Source of the DNA: Chitinophaga cymbidii
GTDB taxonomy: Bacteria > Bacteroidota > Bacteroidia > Chitinophagales > Chitinophagaceae
Assembly: GCF_007992715.1 (NCBI RefSeq)
Contig: NZ_BKAU01000001.1
Span: 1,674,001-1,738,000, forward strand
Length of the DNA stretch: 64,000 nt
Direction: 5' to 3'
Positions within the stretch are counted from its first letter, which is position 1; every line of letters begins with the position of its first letter. The notes under the pieces are model-generated. The model did not search any database. It saw only the letters and a list, made by a program, of their open reading frames with translations, and was not told where the DNA came from. Position numbers and translations under genes: made by a program. Shown here one piece after another: positions 45,525-53,212 of the stretch.

Positions 45525-45540
45525 ATCCTAACTTTAGGAT
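45525..45540. promoter_or_regulatory. Candidate NrtR operator, 7-2-7 palindrome at the nadV start
   Basis: ATCCTAA (45525-45531), CT, TTAGGAT (45534-45540) is a perfect inverted repeat whose last base touches the nadV ATG at 45541. It also contains TAACTTTA (45529-45536), a one-mismatch -7 element, so a bound repressor would block transcription start. Assignment to NrtR is inference from the adjacent gene. Confidence 0.6.
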
Positions 45541-46950
45541 ATGGAAAACCTCATTCTGCTGGCAGACGCTTACAAGTACTCCCATCATAAATTATATGTG
45601 CCGGGAACTTCGTTCATCTACTCTTATATGGAGAGCCGGGGAGGCCTGTTCAACGAAACGGTTTTTTACGGACTGCAATATTTCCTCAAAGCTTACCTGG
45701 CGGGACCGGTGATCTCCGCCGAAAAGATAAAGGAGGCGGGGGAGATGCTGCCGGAGGTTTTCGGCAGAACGGATGTATACGATCCTTCCCGTTTTGAATA
45801 TATTTTGCGTGAGCATAACGGTCATTTGCCGGTGCGCATCCGCGCGGTGCCGGAGGGATCGGTGATTCCCGTGAAGAACGTGCTGATGACGATCGAGAAC
45901 ACGGACCCGGCCTGTTACTGGCTCACCAACTTCCTCGAAACCCTGCTGATGCAGGTCTGGTACCCTTCCACCGTTGCCACACTGTCACGCGAGATCAAAA
46001 AAGTGGTGAAAAAATATTACGAAGCCACGGCCGGCGCGGCTTCCTTTGCGGGCATCGACCTTGTGCTAAACGACTTTGGCTTCCGCGGCGCCAGTTCTGT
46101 AGAAGCAGCGGGACTGGGCGGCAGCGCCCACCTGGTGAACTTCAGCGGCAGCGATACCCTTGTTGCGTCTACTTTTGCAAAACGTTACTATCACGCGGAA
46201 ACAGCGCCGGGGCTTTCCATTCCGGCCACAGAGCATTCCATTGTGACTTTGCTGGGAGAAGAAGGCGAGGCGGAGATATTCAAACATGTGCTGGATACCT
46301 TTCCCACCGGCGTGGTGGCCTGTGTGTCTGACTCCTACAATATATTCCGCGCCTGCGAAGCATACTGGGGCACGCAGCTGAAAGAGCAGATACTGGCCCG
46401 CGAGGGTACGCTGGTGATCCGTCCGGATTCCGGTGACCCGGTAAAGACCTTGTTAAAGGTTTTTGATATTTTGATGAACAAGTTCGGTTTTACGCTGAAC
46501 GAAAAGGGCTATAAAGTGCTGCCGCCGCAGGTGCGCGTGATACAGGGCGATGGCATCAGCCACAAATCCATCCCTGAAATATATGCCGCGCTGCAGCAGG
46601 CGGGCATCAGCGCGGAAAACCTGGTGCTGGGCATGGGCGGCGCGTTGTTACAGCGGGTGAACCGCGATACGCAGGAGTTTGCGTTGAAATGTTCTTTCGC
46701 GGAGATCAACGGTCAGCCTGCAGATGTGCAGAAATCGCCGGTGGAGCTGGATGCGGAGGGTCATCTCCGCACTTCTTTCAAAAAATCGAAAGCAGGAAAG
46801 CTCAAGCTGGTGAAGGATGATGGTGTTTACAGAACGTTGCGGGAAGAGGAGGCGCCGGGGATGAAGGATTTGCTGGAAACGGTATTCGAGAACGGACGGA
46901 TTGTAAAAGATCAGAATTTTGCGGATATTCGACGAAATGCATCCATTTGA
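45541..46950 (+). CDS. nadV: Nicotinamide phosphoribosyltransferase (NadV/NAMPT type)
   Basis: 469 residues, the NAMPT length rather than the shorter PncB. It converts nicotinamide plus PRPP to NMN in NAD salvage. Motifs: DAYKYSHHKLYVPG near the N-terminus, DFGFRGASSVEAAGLGGSAHLVNF, PATEHSIVTLL, SDSYNIFRA, LVIRPDSGDP and GDGISHKSIPEI. It lies next to an NrtR-like regulator, so expression is probably NAD-controlled. Confidence 0.95.
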   Translation: MENLILLADAYKYSHHKLYVPGTSFIYSYMESRGGLFNETVFYGLQYFLKAYLAGPVISAEKIKEAGEMLPEVFGRTDVYDPSRFEYILREHNGHLPVRIRAVPEGSVIPVKNVLMTIENTDPACYWLTNFLETLLMQVWYPSTVATLSREIKKVVKKYYEATAGAASFAGIDLVLNDFGFRGASSVEAAGLGGSAHLVNFSGSDTLVASTFAKRYYHAETAPGLSIPATEHSIVTLLGEEGEAEIFKHVLDTFPTGVVACVSDSYNIFRACEAYWGTQLKEQILAREGTLVIRPDSGDPVKTLLKVFDILMNKFGFTLNEKGYKVLPPQVRVIQGDGISHKSIPEIYAALQQAGISAENLVLGMGGALLQRVNRDTQEFALKCSFAEINGQPADVQKSPVELDAEGHLRTSFKKSKAGKLKLVKDDGVYRTLREEEAPGMKDLLETVFENGRIVKDQNFADIRRNASI

Positions 46951-46954
46951 TCCT

Positions 46955-47407
46955 ATGCCTAAATACTTGTTGCTGATCTTCGCGTTTATCTTGTTAATGA
47001 CCGGCTTCTATTCCGGGACCGCGATCCTCGATATTCATTTTCATGATACCTATTATGTTATAGAGCACTGGTACGTACTGCCCACCATATTCCTGCTACT
47101 CCAGGCTCTGATCTATTTTTTAACGGACAAATTCCGCCAAATCTCCGCTCTTAAATACATCCATGTTGCCAGCATCTGTCTTTTCGCATGCTTCCTGCTC
47201 TACTATGATTATTACTTTGATTCCTATCCTGAACGCTATGCCGCAGGCATCAGCTTTAAGGAGATGTTCGATGCCATTCGTCTTGAGCAGGTGTTAGCAC
47301 TTTTGCTTTTAGTACTGGTGCTCGGCCATCTCCTTTTTGTGATCAATCTGGTTATCGGCTTCGTCCGCGGCAAAAAACCCGCCCATCCACACAATAACGC
47401 CGCCTGA
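46955..47407 (+). CDS. Small integral membrane protein with a Cox1-like HDTYYV signature
   Basis: 150 residues from MPKYLLLIFAF at 46955; an earlier ATG (46919 or 46937) overlaps nadV. Four hydrophobic segments at about 4-20, 40-55, 66-84 and 112-132. The loop DIHFHDTYYVIEHWYVL closely resembles the heme-copper oxidase subunit I motif HDTYYVVAHFHYVL, keeping His, Asp and the first haem-ligand His but with Tyr at the second. At this length it cannot be a full oxidase subunit. Function unknown. Confidence 0.7.
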   Translation: MPKYLLLIFAFILLMTGFYSGTAILDIHFHDTYYVIEHWYVLPTIFLLLQALIYFLTDKFRQISALKYIHVASICLFACFLLYYDYYFDSYPERYAAGISFKEMFDAIRLEQVLALLLLVLVLGHLLFVINLVIGFVRGKKPAHPHNNAA

Positions 47408-47441
47408 TCGTACTTCCGGTTTTTTTTGCATATTGCGGCCT

Positions 47442-48578
47442 ATGCGTAGAACCATAGCAGCAGTCTCGCTATTGATCATGACAGGCTCCGTGAAGGCACA
47501 GGACACTATCCGGGTGCGAAAAAGCAGCTTTTTTCCCCTGCCCGTCCTCGGATATTCTCCCGAAAAAGGATTTGAATTCGGCGTTGCCGCGCTATACTCC
47601 TATTACGCCGACAAGAAAGATCCTTCGCCGCTGACGCGGAACTCCACGGCCAGCGTGCTCTCCACCTTCACCACCCGCAACCAGTTCAAGTTCGATATCC
47701 GGTCCGAAAACTGGACGAAGGACAATGACTATCATTTCAAGACCAATTTCCGCTATCATAATTTTCCGCTCTATTTCTTCGGCCTCGGCGACAGCACCCG
47801 GTACGACGACCGTTCGCTGGTAGGGAACAAGCGCTACAAGCTCCTGCTGGAAGCTGAAAAGCGCATCACCAGCCATTTTTACGCCGGGCTTTCCCTGCAA
47901 TACCAGCACGACCGTTTTACGGCTGATGATGAAAAGGGTATCTATCCGGAAGCGAGCCTGCAGGACAAGGAAGGCGGTTACGCCACCTTCATCGGCATCA
48001 CCGGTGTGTTTGACAACCGCGATAACCAGAACTACACCACCGCAGGCAGCTTCCTTCGCTTCAACGTGGCCTATGCGCCGTCTTTCCTCAGCAAGCACGC
48101 GCTCTGGCGGCTGGAAGCAAAAGCCAACCACTTCATTCCGCTATCCCCCAAAAGCACCCTCGGCCTGAACGGCTACGGGCACTCGCTGCAAGGGGAAACG
48201 CTTCCCTTTTACCTGTTGCCCGAAATGGGAAATGATAACATCATGCGCGGATATTATACCGGCCGATACCGCGGGCAAAATTACCTGGCGGCGCAGGCGG
48301 AATACCGCTATATGGTCGATCCGAAAATGCACATCAAATTCTGGTTCATAGATATGCGCCCCACCTTTGCACTGGCGGGTTTCGCGGGAACAGGCGGCGT
48401 ATTTGGCAACAGGGATTTTTCCTTATCCCGTTTAAAGCCCAATTATGGCCTGGGCATCCGCTATTTCTATGATAAAGTATCCCGCATCACCGTGCGGCTG
48501 GACTACGGCTGGGGTGAAAAGCGGCCGGGAGAGAAGCGCCAGGGAGGATTCTACCTTTCGCTGGCGGAGGCGTTCTGA
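47442..48578 (+). CDS. BamA/TamA-type outer-membrane beta-barrel protein
   Basis: 378 residues: signal peptide (MRRTIAAVSLLIMTGSVKAQ), then a barrel of amphipathic strands with the Omp85-like pieces PEKGFEFGVAALYSYY, YHNFPLYFFGLGDS, NIMRGYYTGRYRGQNYLAAQAEYRY (the R-G-(Y/F) insertion) and a C-terminal aromatic end SLAEAF. POTRA domains are absent, so it resembles small single-barrel surface-antigen proteins more than full BamA. The start at 47442 was preferred over a TTG at 47433. Confidence 0.85.
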   Translation: MRRTIAAVSLLIMTGSVKAQDTIRVRKSSFFPLPVLGYSPEKGFEFGVAALYSYYADKKDPSPLTRNSTASVLSTFTTRNQFKFDIRSENWTKDNDYHFKTNFRYHNFPLYFFGLGDSTRYDDRSLVGNKRYKLLLEAEKRITSHFYAGLSLQYQHDRFTADDEKGIYPEASLQDKEGGYATFIGITGVFDNRDNQNYTTAGSFLRFNVAYAPSFLSKHALWRLEAKANHFIPLSPKSTLGLNGYGHSLQGETLPFYLLPEMGNDNIMRGYYTGRYRGQNYLAAQAEYRYMVDPKMHIKFWFIDMRPTFALAGFAGTGGVFGNRDFSLSRLKPNYGLGIRYFYDKVSRITVRLDYGWGEKRPGEKRQGGFYLSLAEAF

Positions 48579-48593
48579 GGCGCCAGCGCTAAT

Positions 48594-48624
48594 AAAAAAG
48601 GCTGCCCGCCGGAGCAGACAGCCT
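48594..48624 (-). terminator. Intrinsic terminator of the 42-residue membrane protein gene
   Basis: AGGCTG (48599-48604) pairs with CAGCCT (48619-48624), with further pairing of CTGC/GCAG inside. On the minus strand it is followed by TTTTTTATT (48591-48598 read backward). Confidence 0.65.
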
Positions 48625-48645
48625 GTATATAAATATTCTGGAGGA

Positions 48646-48774
48646 TTAGCGCTTAACGTATTTCACCATTGCATAGAGGAACATCAGTCCAAACAGGATG
48701 ATGAAGAACCACACACCGAAATGACCGATCTTATTGCCGATCTCATAAAAAGAGTTGAGTAATACAGTCAACAT
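48646..48774 (-). CDS. 42-residue single-helix membrane protein
   Basis: A very short gene: MLTVLLNSFYEIGNKIGHFG, then a helix of about 17 residues (VWFFIILFGLMFLYAMV) and a KYVKR tail, stop TAA at 48646. A minus-strand terminator follows it directly, and it sits alone between convergent and codirectional neighbours. The helix, basic tail and terminator together support a real gene. Function unknown. Confidence 0.75.
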   Translation of the reverse strand: MLTVLLNSFYEIGNKIGHFGVWFFIILFGLMFLYAMVKYVKR

Positions 48775-48851
48775 GATATACAATTTTAGGAATTTCAGCC
48801 GGCAAGTTAGCGTTTTAAACGGAAAATGCCAATGAGTTTTATCAGTTGGCG

Positions 48852-49541
48852 TCAGGCTTTCTCTTTCTCCAGCACCTCCGCCAGCTTGTACTCATACATG
48901 CCCACATCCTGTATCCCCGGGTTACGGGGAACGCGGGTTACTTTCAGCTTATAGATGAATCCTTTTTCAAAAGAAAATCCTTCGATCGGCTCGGAGAGTT
49001 TTTCCCATGCGGTCTTTCGCTGTTCGCCGTACTGCACTTCGTAACATTTTGTTTTGCCAAAACCGGGACCGCGGTCGCATTCGGATTCGCTTCTTACCCA
49101 AACCACCAGCGACTTTTCAGCAGGCGCCGGCCGTTCCTTTTTCACTAACGTAAGGCCGTCCGATCCATATGCCGCGCCCTGGTACACCAGGCTGCTATCC
49201 ACCAGCCGGAAGCGCAGCGTATCTTTTGCCGGGTTCCCGCTCCCCACCGTCACCATGGTGATCAGCACATTCCCCTCTGTCATCGTCCAGTTGCCGATCT
49301 GCACGATCTCCGGCGTGCTGTTCATATAGTCGGTGAGCATTTCCGCGTCGCCGGTGGGTTTGAGCGTAAGGCCGATCTGCCGGCCGGGGGAGGATGCCGC
49401 GGCCAGGGTGGCTTCATAATAGCCATCCGGTGACGATGTGCTGGAAGTGATGGTGTCTTGCGCAGCGGCGGTTTTGGGGTTGTTCTGGCATCCCGAAAAC
49501 GCCGCTACCGCGAGCGGCAGCAGGAAGAAATATCGTTTCAT
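48852..49541 (-). CDS. Lipoprotein, NlpE-like N-terminal part with DUF4377-type C-terminal domain
   Basis: 229 residues, start MKRYFFLLPLAVAAFSGC at 49541 with the lipidated Cys near 18. The first half has the strand pattern of copper-resistance NlpE / lipocalin-like domains (GNWTMTEGNVLITMVTVG, DTLRFRLVDSSLVYQG). The second half (about 150-229) has CYEVQYG, EPIEGFSFEKGFIYKLKVTRV and YKLAEVL, matching DUF4377. Assignment is by pattern. Confidence 0.7.
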   Translation of the reverse strand: MKRYFFLLPLAVAAFSGCQNNPKTAAAQDTITSSTSSPDGYYEATLAAASSPGRQIGLTLKPTGDAEMLTDYMNSTPEIVQIGNWTMTEGNVLITMVTVGSGNPAKDTLRFRLVDSSLVYQGAAYGSDGLTLVKKERPAPAEKSLVVWVRSESECDRGPGFGKTKCYEVQYGEQRKTAWEKLSEPIEGFSFEKGFIYKLKVTRVPRNPGIQDVGMYEYKLAEVLEKEKA

Positions 49542-49595
49542 CTGTTCATATGCATTTTTACGGGTCTTCATATAAGGTATAACGCAGAAAGGGGC

Positions 49596-50213
49596 TTATC
49601 GTTCAATGACCGTTTCCAGCAAGGGGCTGTTATAGATATTTCCGGGCGATACCATTTTTTCATCCAGCGGGATGCTGTTGCCGTACCGTTCCCGCATGGT
49701 GGCTTTCACCAAAGGATGACTGAGGTCGTATTCCCGCATGGGCTGCAGCTTTCCAACTTCCACGCCCAGCACTTCCCGGTAGATCTTCCAGACCAGCTCC
49801 GAGCAGTAGATCCGTTCATCCGACCATTCAAAATAGCTGTCATAATTCTTCCCCATGTATTTACCGGCGGCGAGCTTCATTTGTAGGATCTCACTGGCGG
49901 TAATCAGGGAATCCGCTCCCTTCAGGCGTTTCACCGCATAATGCTCCCTGTTGCGGGCGATCCATTCATCGTAAGGCGTTTGCCGCACCGGCTGCACCGC
50001 TTCATACACATACCAGCCGCCGTTTTTCTTAAAGAGAATGCCACAGTGGCTGTATCTGGAATGTGTGGCCAGTTCGATGGCCTTGCACTGGGGTGAAATG
50101 TTGCTTTGAAAGATGATATCGCCCTCCTGCAACCGGCTGTCCTGCGCATGCAAAACAGCTGTTGTTAACAACAGTAGCGTCAGTGCGGTTATCCACTTTT
50201 GATACATTAACAT
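49596..50213 (-). CDS. YiiX/YebB-like N1pC/P60-superfamily cysteine hydrolase
   Basis: 205 residues. Signal peptide to about 24, then a papain-like fold: LQEGDIIFQS, ELATHSRYSHCGILF (catalytic His/Cys region), VYEAVQPVR and IYCSELVWKIYREVLG (Cys). These match the DUF830/YiiX group of lipid- or peptide-hydrolysing enzymes. It follows the lipoprotein gene within 54 bases and precedes the DUF4241 gene by 10. Confidence 0.85.
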   Translation of the reverse strand: MLMYQKWITALTLLLLTTAVLHAQDSRLQEGDIIFQSNISPQCKAIELATHSRYSHCGILFKKNGGWYVYEAVQPVRQTPYDEWIARNREHYAVKRLKGADSLITASEILQMKLAAGKYMGKNYDSYFEWSDERIYCSELVWKIYREVLGVEVGKLQPMREYDLSHPLVKATMRERYGNSIPLDEKMVSPGNIYNSPLLETVIER

Positions 50214-50223
50214 GTCATTAAGA

Positions 50224-50907
50224 TTATAACACCATAAAATCGATCACGAGGCTGCATACTTCGCCATCCTTTGCAACGCCCCAGTACGCGGGATAAATGC
50301 CGTCACCATAGCCGGTGTTGAACATGATCACGTTGAGGCGCGGGCGGGACGGAAGATAGAAATTAAAGCAACATCCTTCGGCGTCGATGTTGTTCCTGTG
50401 GCCGAACGCTTCTTCAAAAAGCGTATCGTAGATGTTGCTGTCCGGGTGCTCCCTGAAAAAACGCTCCAGGTAACGGTTATAGTGCTTTTGCGAGTGCGCG
50501 TCGCACAGGCACCCGATGCCAGCTTCCGCCCTGAATCCGTAATACTGCTGCGTACCGGTGTAACGCTGACCGGGAACAAGCGCGAGTTCCCAATGTACGG
50601 CCCGCTTGTCTGAAAACGCCAGCCTGATCAGCGCATTGCGTCGGCGGTCGCGGCGCCCCGCCAGCACAATGGAAACCGGATATTCCCCCGGCGGCATGCG
50701 CTTCGCGAAGGGCAGGGCGTCGTGCAGGCCAAGTAGCGGATCGCAGGCCACCACGAACCCGCTTGGCAACGCCAGCTTACCCAGGAAACGGCATTCCAGC
50801 AGGGTGCCATTGATCACGGCCCGCTCGAAATACGGCCCATAATCGACGTTGGCATACTGCTTCTTTTTGGCGCCGCTTCTGCGGAACAGGGCTTGCAGAC
50901 ATTTCAT
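50224..50907 (-). CDS. DUF4241 domain protein
   Basis: 227 residues, start MKCLQALFRRSGAKK at 50907 (a longer reading overlaps the neighbouring gene). DUF4241 landmarks are clear: LPSGFVVACDPLLGL, GEYPVSIVLAG, GFRAEAGIGCLCDA and the end YGDGIYPAYWGVAKDGEVCSLVIDFMVL. No signal or membrane helix. Function unknown. It starts 4 bases after a small putative lipoprotein gene. Confidence 0.85.
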   Translation of the reverse strand: MKCLQALFRRSGAKKKQYANVDYGPYFERAVINGTLLECRFLGKLALPSGFVVACDPLLGLHDALPFAKRMPPGEYPVSIVLAGRRDRRRNALIRLAFSDKRAVHWELALVPGQRYTGTQQYYGFRAEAGIGCLCDAHSQKHYNRYLERFFREHPDSNIYDTLFEEAFGHRNNIDAEGCCFNFYLPSRPRLNVIMFNTGYGDGIYPAYWGVAKDGEVCSLVIDFMVL

Positions 50908-50911
50908 ACCG

Positions 50912-51136
50912 TCAGTACATGCATCCCTGGTAAACAACAGGCTTCCGTACCCGCACATCACTGGCAGCGGTTATCACCAGCGAAGCATCCTCATCAAAAA
51001 CTGTTTCGTCCGCTACAAAGGAGACGACTGCCGGATCACTTTGTTGCACAGTAACGGCATCATAGTCCGCCGCGGCGTTGCCCGCCTGCTGGCATGCGGC
51101 GCAAGGCAATACTGCGGCTATAAAGGAACGGTATAA
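50912..51136 (-). CDS. Possible small lipoprotein (74 residues)
   Basis: Start MLYRSFIAAVLPCAAC at 51136: a short hydrophobic stretch ending in a lipobox-like L-P-C-A-A-C, then an acidic, beta-like domain to TAA/TGA at 50912 (CQQAGNAAADYDAV, PAVVSFVADETVFDEDASL). It ends 4 bases before the DUF4241 start and could be its partner. Support is modest because it is short and no family is recognised. Confidence 0.5.
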   Translation of the reverse strand, partial: LYRSFIAAVLPCAACQQAGNAAADYDAVTVQQSDPAVVSFVADETVFDEDASLVITAASDVRVRKPVVYQGCMY

Positions 51137-51482
51137 CATCTGTAACGGTTGTGACAAAAAGAAGTATATGATTTAAATAAGATATAGGAATGAATAAAAA
51201 TACGATCAATCCCGCGGAAAAATAAACTTCTCCGGCCGTTCAACCCAGTCATAATTAATATATTAATTTTAATATTTTATTATTGTTTTATATATTTGGT
51301 ATTGAAGTTGAGAAGATATCTTATGAAAAGCCCGGAATTTACCAGATGAGCCTATGCCTTTTCCGAAACGACGCCTATTTACAAACAATTAACAGTCAAC
51401 ACCTTAACAGGAATTTTACATCATGATGTGGTGAGTTAACAAAAGTGCCGCGTAATTTTGCCAGCGTATATGATTGGACTCA
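51137..51482. other. AT-rich intergenic region
   Basis: About 346 bases with little coding potential. It contains TATATTTG (51291-51298) and TAATTTTG (51453-51460), both exact TAnnTTTG matches on the plus strand, so it is probably the promoter region of the CAP lipoprotein pair. No stable long hairpin was seen. Confidence 0.5.
51453..51460 (+). promoter_or_regulatory. -7 element upstream of the small ORF and CAP lipoprotein
   Basis: TAATTTTG, exact TAnnTTTG. The predicted start near 51466 is 17 bases before the 34-residue ORF at 51483. No -33 TTG at the right distance. Confidence 0.45.
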
Positions 51483-51587
51483 ATGTGCCAACCCGAGTAT
51501 CATCTGGCTTACTACGCCGATGCATACATTAGACGAACCCATCCTCTTGCAAAAGCCGCTGAGTTTAATGAGTTAAAAAAAATTTAA
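51483..51587 (+). CDS. Possible 34-residue protein upstream of a CAP lipoprotein
   Basis: MCQPEYHLAYYADAYIRRT then HPLAKAAEFNELKKI, ending TAA at 51585-51587, one base before the CAP gene ATG at 51589. Composition is balanced and helical with no signal peptide. It may be translationally coupled to the lipoprotein or be chance; a -7 element 23 bases upstream favours real transcription. Confidence 0.35.
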   Translation: MCQPEYHLAYYADAYIRRTHPLAKAAEFNELKKI

Positions 51588-51588
51588 C

Positions 51589-52146
51589 ATGAGAATTTCT
51601 CTGGCGCGGACCTGTGCGTTCGCGAGCGCATTCGTATGGCTGTGCCTGACAGTGGCATGCAACAAAGAGCCGTTGGAAAATATTATACCGGCGCCTCCGC
51701 AACCCGTGGAAGATACTACGTTCACGATGAACAACCCGGTGAACCAGCTGCTCCTGCTCGATCTGATCAACAACGTCCGCGCAAAGGGCTGCGATTGCGG
51801 GGACACCATTATGGGCCCTGCGCCCGCTATCCGCTGGAACAAATCGCTTGAAAGAGCCGCGTACCTCCATAGCACGGACATGGATACACGTAATTATTTT
51901 GCGCATACGGACAAAGACGGCAAGAACGCCGGGTACCGAATTTCCAGCATGGGCTATCCCTGGCAGGCCTGGGGAGAGAACATCGCATTGGGCATTCTTA
52001 CCGAGCGTACGGTGGTGGACGGCTGGAGCAAAAGCCCTGTGCACTGCCGGGTGCTGATGAACCCGAAGTTCACGGAAATGGGCGTTGCCAAAGTGGGCAA
52101 TTTCTGGACGCAGGAACTGGCCAGCCCGAAAAGTGTGGTGCACTGA
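51589..52146 (+). CDS. CAP-domain (SCP/PR1-like) lipoprotein, first of a tandem pair
   Basis: 185 residues. Signal ending LTVACN with lipidated Cys near 25, a short linker, then a CAP domain: LLDLINNVRAKGCDCG, LERAAYLHSTDMDTRNYFAHT, WGENIALG and HCRVLMNPKFTEMGVAK. The CAP cavity residues (the two His and Glu region) look present. Cysteines in GCDCG are shared with the next gene. Probably exported and of unknown role. Confidence 0.9.
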   Translation: MRISLARTCAFASAFVWLCLTVACNKEPLENIIPAPPQPVEDTTFTMNNPVNQLLLLDLINNVRAKGCDCGDTIMGPAPAIRWNKSLERAAYLHSTDMDTRNYFAHTDKDGKNAGYRISSMGYPWQAWGENIALGILTERTVVDGWSKSPVHCRVLMNPKFTEMGVAKVGNFWTQELASPKSVVH

Positions 52147-52240
52147 CGGCTGCCCGTGGCGCCAGGCATGATGTCCTGAAGCCATATCACGCTGATTTAT
52201 AATTTGTTATTTTCATTAACATCTTTTTTGCAAGGGCTGG

Positions 52241-52327
52241 ATGATTTTTTTAACGGTTACGATTATCTTTGGTGTCTTGTTTATACTTGTTTTAGCCCTT
52301 TCCTCTGAAAAAGCCAACGTGCTTTAA
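52241..52327 (+). CDS. Possible 28-residue hydrophobic peptide
   Basis: ATGATTTTT... encodes a 28-residue peptide, MIFLTVTIIFGVLFILVLAL followed by SSEKANVL, ending TAA, between the two CAP genes. It would be a single membrane helix. The region is T-rich, which makes such an ORF easy to find by chance, so it is reported only as a candidate. Confidence 0.2.
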   Translation: MIFLTVTIIFGVLFILVLALSSEKANVL

Positions 52328-52344
52328 CCTCCTCCTATCAAGAA

Positions 52345-52372
52345 CCCAGTACCGATTTTTTATTTAACTGGG
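52345..52372 (+). promoter_or_regulatory. Hairpin just upstream of the second CAP gene
   Basis: CCCAGT (52345-52350) pairs with ACTGGG (52367-52372) around an AT-rich loop, ending 6 bases before the ATG at 52379. A stem this close to the start could limit translation initiation. Confidence 0.4.
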
Positions 52373-52378
52373 ATTTTC

Positions 52379-52918
52379 ATGTATTTAAGTAACCGTTTTG
52401 TACCCTTTATATTTTTCATAGCGATGCTGGCCACGGCCTGCACCAAGGAAGCACCTGTTCAGCCTGAAGGGCCGGATACGGAAGGACCGGGCACCGTGGT
52501 GGTGATCAGCAACAACGTTAATAAAGACACGCTGCTGGCGCTCGTGAATGAAATACGGGCAAAGGGCTGTAACTGCGGCGGCACAATGATGCCGGCCGTG
52601 CAGCCGCTGACCTGGAACCTGCGGCTGGAGCTGGCCGCAGCCAATCACAGCAAAGACATGCAGGACCGGAAATACTTTTCGCATACCAGCCCGGGCGGCT
52701 CAACGCCGAAAACGCGCGTACAGGCCGCGGGATATAGTTATGCATGGATGGGAGAGAACATTGCATCCGGCCCGAAAACGGAAGCGGCCGTGATCAACGG
52801 CTGGCTTGGCAGTCCGGATCATTGCAAAAACATCATGGGAGCGCAGTTCAGGGAAATGGGCGTTGCCCGGGCGGGCACGTACTGGACGCAGGTGCTGGGC
52901 GCCGAATCAGGTAAATGA
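52379..52918 (+). CDS. CAP-domain (SCP/PR1-like) lipoprotein, second of a tandem pair
   Basis: 179 residues, paralogue of the preceding gene. Signal ending ATACTK with the lipidated Cys near 21, then LLALVNEIRAKGCNCGG, LELAAANHSKDMQDRKYFSHT, WMGENIASG and HCKNIMGAQFREMGVAR. The shared AKGC(D/N)CG motif and similar length indicate tandem duplication. TATCTTTG at 52264-52271 is a possible -7. The function of either copy is unknown. Confidence 0.9.
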   Translation: MYLSNRFVPFIFFIAMLATACTKEAPVQPEGPDTEGPGTVVVISNNVNKDTLLALVNEIRAKGCNCGGTMMPAVQPLTWNLRLELAAANHSKDMQDRKYFSHTSPGGSTPKTRVQAAGYSYAWMGENIASGPKTEAAVINGWLGSPDHCKNIMGAQFREMGVARAGTYWTQVLGAESGK

Positions 52919-53173
52919 TCACTGGTCAGGCGGAGGCATTTTCTTCCGCCACATCCGCCAGAGAAAATAAACATACCCCGCCAGGCTTAACCCCAGCCAG
53001 GTATAAAAACCGGTGAGGCGCGCGGGTGTGGACTCATCCGGCACGCCAAAACCAAGGTATAATCCAAAGAAAATATTGAAGAGCATCCAGAATAAAAAAA
53101 TGAACACGGTGCGGATGATCTTCACGAAAAACTGCAGCAGCTTCCAGTCGAAATTTTCATTTGGCTCGTCCAT
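52919..53173 (-). CDS. Small membrane protein
   Basis: 84 residues with two hydrophobic helices (about 20-42 and 53-70) joined by a polar loop and basic ends (RMWRKKM). The stop is directly adjacent to the convergent CAP gene stop. No family recognised. It follows the lysozyme gene by 39 bases on the opposite side and may be in its own unit. Confidence 0.6.
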   Translation of the reverse strand: MDEPNENFDWKLLQFFVKIIRTVFIFLFWMLFNIFFGLYLGFGVPDESTPARLTGFYTWLGLSLAGYVYFLWRMWRKKMPPPDQ

Positions 53174-53212
53174 ATAACGGTGATTGATGCTTTAAAGGTA
53201 CGGCAAACTGTT

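Noticed and set aside
52241..52327. 28-residue hydrophobic peptide as a toxin of a type I system
   Set aside because: No antisense RNA signal or terminator pair was seen, and a T-rich gap easily gives such a frame.
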